The notes beneath the pieces were generated by a model that was given only the letters and a program-made list of their open reading frames with translations, was not told where the DNA came from and searched no databases. From NCBI RefSeq assembly GCF_017104715.1, contig NZ_JAAGPI010000008.1, positions 248,001 through 312,000 of the forward strand: a stretch of 64,000 nucleotides of DNA. Reading direction: 5' to 3'. Shown here piece by piece: positions 61,392-64,000 of the stretch. The translations under genes and the position numbers were made by a program. The DNA is from Burkholderia sp. Ac-20365 (GTDB lineage: Bacteria; Pseudomonadota; Gammaproteobacteria; Burkholderiales; Burkholderiaceae). How positions within the stretch are numbered: the stretch's first letter is position 1; each line of letters starts with the position of its first letter.

Positions 61392-61823
61392 ATGAGCGAC
61401 AATACTCAAGTGACCCAGCGCGGAGACAGCACAGCGAGCAGCACAGCGAGCAGCGCAGCAAGCCGCAATAGCGCGCGCGAACAGGAACGCCGCGTGACCC
61501 TCACGCCGCCCGTCGATATCGTCGAAGACAGCAAGGCAGTGACGCTATGGGCGGATCTGCCCGGCGTGTCGAAAGAGAAACTCGACATTCGCGTGCATGA
61601 CGGCAGCCTGTCGATCGAAGGCGAATCGGCGTTGCCCGCGCCATCTGCGGTACGGTTCTCGCATGCCGAAGTGCGTGCACCGTTCTTTGCGCGACGATTT
61701 ACGATCAGCGACGACTTCGATACGTCGAAGATCGAAGCGAACCTGAAGGATGGCGTGCTCAAGCTCGTCATTCCGCGACGCGAACAGGCGCAGCCGCGGC
61801 GAGTCGAAGTGAAACTCGGCTAA
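61392..61823 (+). CDS. Small heat-shock protein Hsp20, second
   Basis: A 143-residue paralog of the preceding protein. It has a low-complexity serine/alanine-rich N-terminus (about 10-30), then an alpha-crystallin domain (about 40-135) with DLPGVSKEKLDIRVHDGSLSIEGE and a DGVLKLVIPR end. Paired Hsp20 genes of unlike N-termini often form mixed oligomers. GAGGTGA precedes the ATG. A terminator follows 16 bp after the stop. Confidence 0.92.
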   Translation: MSDNTQVTQRGDSTASSTASSAASRNSAREQERRVTLTPPVDIVEDSKAVTLWADLPGVSKEKLDIRVHDGSLSIEGESALPAPSAVRFSHAEVRAPFFARRFTISDDFDTSKIEANLKDGVLKLVIPRREQAQPRRVEVKLG

Positions 61824-61839
61824 GCGTTTGTTCAATGTG

Positions 61840-61877
61840 AAAAAAGAGCACCCGTGATTGCGGCGTGCTCTTTTTTT
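61840..61877. terminator. Bidirectional Rho-independent terminator
   Basis: The stem AAAAAAGAGCAC (61840-61851) with GTGCTCTTTTTT (61865-61876) and 13-nt loop has T tracts on both strands. It lies between the convergent hsp20 pair and the TPR gene. Confidence 0.92.
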
Positions 61878-61884
61878 GTCCGCG

Positions 61885-63447
61885 CTAATTCAGTTGATCC
61901 AGCGCGCTTCGCAAGTTCTTTATGACGTCGCTCCAGTCATTGCGCTTCGACTGACGGAACAGACGCATGTACTGATACCACGGACTGTCGTCGCGCTTCA
62001 GTTGCCAGCGCCAGTCGGGCGTGAACGGCAGCGCGATCCACACCGGCTTGCCGAGCGCGCCGGCAAGGTGCGCGACGGCGGTATCGACGGTAATGACCAG
62101 ATCGAGTTGCGCGATCAGCGCGGCTGTTTCGGCGAACGTGTTCAATCGCCCGGACACATCACGCAATACACCACGCGTCATCAGCTCATCGACTAACGCG
62201 CGATCGCCTTCGCGCACATCTTTCACCAGCGACACGAACTGCACATTCGCGTCGAACAACGACATGCACTGCGCAAGCGGTATCGAACGATTGTGGTCGT
62301 TCAGATGCGTGCGGCTACCCGACCATACAATGCCAACACGCGGCCGCGTATCGTCTTGCGCGAACACATCCGCCCATTGCGCAAGCCATTGCGAATCCAC
62401 CTGCAAATAAGGGCTTTCGACACGCAGGTCCGCCTCGCGCACCTTGAGCGCAAACGCAAGACTGAGCATTGGAATGTGATAGTCGAATGCAGGCAACGGC
62501 GCAGTGTCGCCGATCACTTCAGCCGCACCGGGATAATCGCGCAGCAGCGGCAGCAACGCATCCTGAACCCGCACGACCACGCGCGCACCCATCGCGCTCA
62601 AACGTCCGACAAAGCGAATGAACTGCACCGTGTCGCCGAAACCCTGCTCGCCATGCACGAGTACCGTCTTGCCAGCAAGCGTCTGCTTGCCCGTCCACAG
62701 CGTCGCGTCCGGCAAGCCGTGACTCATCGTGCCGTCCAGCCAGCGCCATTCGTACTCGCGCCAGCCATGCTCGAATTCGCCTAGCAGCAGGTTGGTCTGC
62801 GCGCGGTTGGTCCGTGCGCCGGCGTCGTTCGCATCGATCGATATTGCCTTCTTGAACTGCTGCAACGCTGCGTCGAAGCGATGCAGGTCGCGCAACGCAA
62901 CGCCCAGATTCACGTATGCACGCACGAAATTCGGCTTGAGCGCGATTGCCTGGCGGTACGCCGCGAGTTCTTCGTCATAGCGCTCCATCTGACCGAGCAG
63001 CGTGCCGCGGTTGTAATGAACCTCGGCCGATTGCGGATAGCGCTGTGCGAGCCGCGCGAGATATTGCAGCGCGCGTTCGTGATTGCCCGTCGCAACGAGT
63101 GACATCGCCACGCCATGCAGCGATTCCGCATGATCGGGATACGAGGCAAATACACGCTCGTACAGCGCGACAGCATCCGTATGACGCGCTGCAAGCTGAC
63201 AGATGTGCGCAGCGAAATGAAGCTGCTGCGGGTTCGTCGATGCGGGCTGCGCCGCGCGCATCGCATAGTCGGCAGCGCGCGCGTAATCGCCCTGCTTCGC
63301 CGCGACGTAGCCGAGTGCTTCGAGTGCTTCGTTGTGGTTGGGATCGATCGACAGGATGCCGTGCAACAACACGGCCGCGTCGACGTATTGGCCGGCAGTG
63401 AACTTCTGCTGCGCGTCAGCGAGGGTTTGGGCGATATCGTGATTCAT
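61885..63447 (-). CDS. TPR protein with a glycosyltransferase-like C-terminal domain
   Basis: A 520-residue protein. About seven TPR units occupy residues 5-250 (for example SAEVHYNRGTLLGQMERYDEELAAYRQAIALKPN). The C-terminal half resembles GT9/GT41-type glycosyltransferases, with VHGEQGFGDTVQFIRFV, GIVWSGSRTHLNDHNRSIPL and VDTAVAHLAGALGKPVWIALPF. Such proteins may glycosylate protein targets (often flagellin or adhesins), but no target lies in the window. No signal peptide. Confidence 0.82.
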   Translation of the reverse strand: MNHDIAQTLADAQQKFTAGQYVDAAVLLHGILSIDPNHNEALEALGYVAAKQGDYARAADYAMRAAQPASTNPQQLHFAAHICQLAARHTDAVALYERVFASYPDHAESLHGVAMSLVATGNHERALQYLARLAQRYPQSAEVHYNRGTLLGQMERYDEELAAYRQAIALKPNFVRAYVNLGVALRDLHRFDAALQQFKKAISIDANDAGARTNRAQTNLLLGEFEHGWREYEWRWLDGTMSHGLPDATLWTGKQTLAGKTVLVHGEQGFGDTVQFIRFVGRLSAMGARVVVRVQDALLPLLRDYPGAAEVIGDTAPLPAFDYHIPMLSLAFALKVREADLRVESPYLQVDSQWLAQWADVFAQDDTRPRVGIVWSGSRTHLNDHNRSIPLAQCMSLFDANVQFVSLVKDVREGDRALVDELMTRGVLRDVSGRLNTFAETAALIAQLDLVITVDTAVAHLAGALGKPVWIALPFTPDWRWQLKRDDSPWYQYMRLFRQSKRNDWSDVIKNLRSALDQLN

Positions 63448-63561
63448 GATGCAGCGGATCGGCGCAACGCCGCGTCGCGCCCGGAGAAGGAGGAACCGAT
63501 TGTACGCGAGCCCTCACCCTGTTTCCGTTCCGCTACTGTCATGCCGTCCCGCGCCGCGTCA

Positions 63562-63891
63562 TCAAACTGACACGCGGATCTTGCGGTCTTTCTGCATTTC
63601 CTCGAGCTGCTTCTGCGCGTCGAGCTCCTTCCTGATCATTTCGCGGACTTTCTGTATGACCTTTTCACGCTCGTCAGGCGGCATGTTCTTCAGATCTTCT
63701 TCCGTGATGCCGAGTTTCGCGAGGATCATTTTCTCGATCCGCTCGCCCGTCGAACCTTTCGTGTAATCGGTCAGCTGATCGAGCAGTTCCTTGAAACTCG
63801 GCTTGTTGCCCGCCTGCGCGCCGGCGCTGCTACCAGGCACGCTATTCGTGCTGCCCGTGCCCATCGTGCCGATGTTGTTCGTCGTCTGCAT
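63562..63891 (-). CDS. Small hypothetical helical protein
   Basis: A 109-residue protein. A glycine/serine/threonine-rich N-terminus (about 5-28) leads to a helical, charged region (SFKELLDQLTDYTKGSTGERIEKMILAKLGITEEDLKNMPPDEREKVIQKVREMIRKELDAQKQLEEMQKD). A coiled coil is likely near the end. I do not recognise a family. It is soluble and possibly secreted by a non-classical route; no evidence is available. The ATG at 63891 follows GGGGAA. Confidence 0.68.
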   Translation of the reverse strand: MQTTNNIGTMGTGSTNSVPGSSAGAQAGNKPSFKELLDQLTDYTKGSTGERIEKMILAKLGITEEDLKNMPPDEREKVIQKVREMIRKELDAQKQLEEMQKDRKIRVSV

Positions 63892-63939
63892 GGTTTGCGT
63901 TCCCCGAAGTCTTGTTGATATTCGAATCTGACATCTGCA

Positions 63940-63999
63940 TTACGCTTTGCGCAGCACTTTAGTCACGACGAACGCGCACGTCAACGGTTGTTCGATGAC
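63940..63999 (-). CDS. Possible C-terminus of a gene running off the window
   Basis: A minus-strand frame enters from the right edge and ends in TAA at 63940-63942, encoding VIEQPLTCAFVVTKVLRKA. It lies 48 bp upstream of the 63562-63891 gene. Too short to identify; it may be chance. Confidence 0.25.
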   Translation of the reverse strand, partial: VIEQPLTCAFVVTKVLRKA

Positions 64000-64000
64000 A

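Overview
The window looks like a chromosomal segment of a Paraburkholderia/Caballeronia-type betaproteobacterium (Burkholderiaceae). The evidence is the high-GC coding sequence, the set of typical Burkholderia families (DUF4148, DUF2970, DUF1488, an H-NS protein with a KRGRP linker, PAS-AraC and MocR regulators) and many sugar and amino-acid catabolic operons. I see no rRNA, tRNA, CRISPR array, transposase or phage gene. All identifications come from reading the sequence; no database search was run.

Layout. 1-572: right part of a long palindromic intergenic repeat, called R here. 574-4314: two overlapping PuuB-like FAD oxidoreductases and a DUF2891 protein. 4391-7418: an MFS and a SulP transporter. 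7727-17130: housekeeping and accessory genes (two DUF1488 proteins, DMT exporter, SRPBCC, PPC domain protein, class I fructose-bisphosphate aldolase, PRC-barrel, MocR regulator, and a DHA2 exporter divergent from a LysR regulator). 17408-18858: an H-NS protein with two DNA-binding domains and a DUF4148 protein. 19059-23181: a four-gene chemosensory-like operon on the minus strand (CheA-like membrane kinase, sensorless MCP-like protein, CheX-type phosphatase, CheY). 24773-29018: a fructose-type sugar ABC operon with a ROK regulator. 29012-32089: a large class A penicillin-binding protein. 32459-34547: a third PuuB-like oxidase and a TetR regulator. 34548-35299: repeat R2. 35300-37325: aroQ and small genes. 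37419-43271: a trans-4-hydroxy-L-proline degradation cluster with a PAS-AraC regulator. 43353-48210: atypical response regulator, two MFS transporters, small genes and DoxX. 48518-59758: a DeoR regulator, repeat R3, and an eight-gene minus-strand operon (deoC, two-domain ALDH, FucU/RbsD, RbsK-family kinase and a sugar ABC transporter) that fits 2-deoxyribose use. About 59985-60725: repeat R4. 60937-61823: a small heat-shock protein pair behind a sigma-32-like promoter. 61885-63891: a TPR/glycosyltransferase-like protein and an unknown small protein.

Two signals stand out. One is the R element: about 750 bp, four copies in 64 kb, all in the same orientation. It has long inverted arms and nested perfect palindromes. 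The strand composition switches from G/T-rich on the left to A/C-rich on the right at every flank that can be examined, even inside the neighbouring genes. The other is the minimal chemosensory-like operon, which has kinase, receptor-like coiled coil, phosphatase and CheY but no CheW, CheR or CheB and no CheA P5 domain. A third useful signal is a perfect 18-bp sequence (GCTATGCCGAAATCGTCA) placed once upstream of each divergent hydroxyproline transcription unit, in the same orientation relative to each gene.
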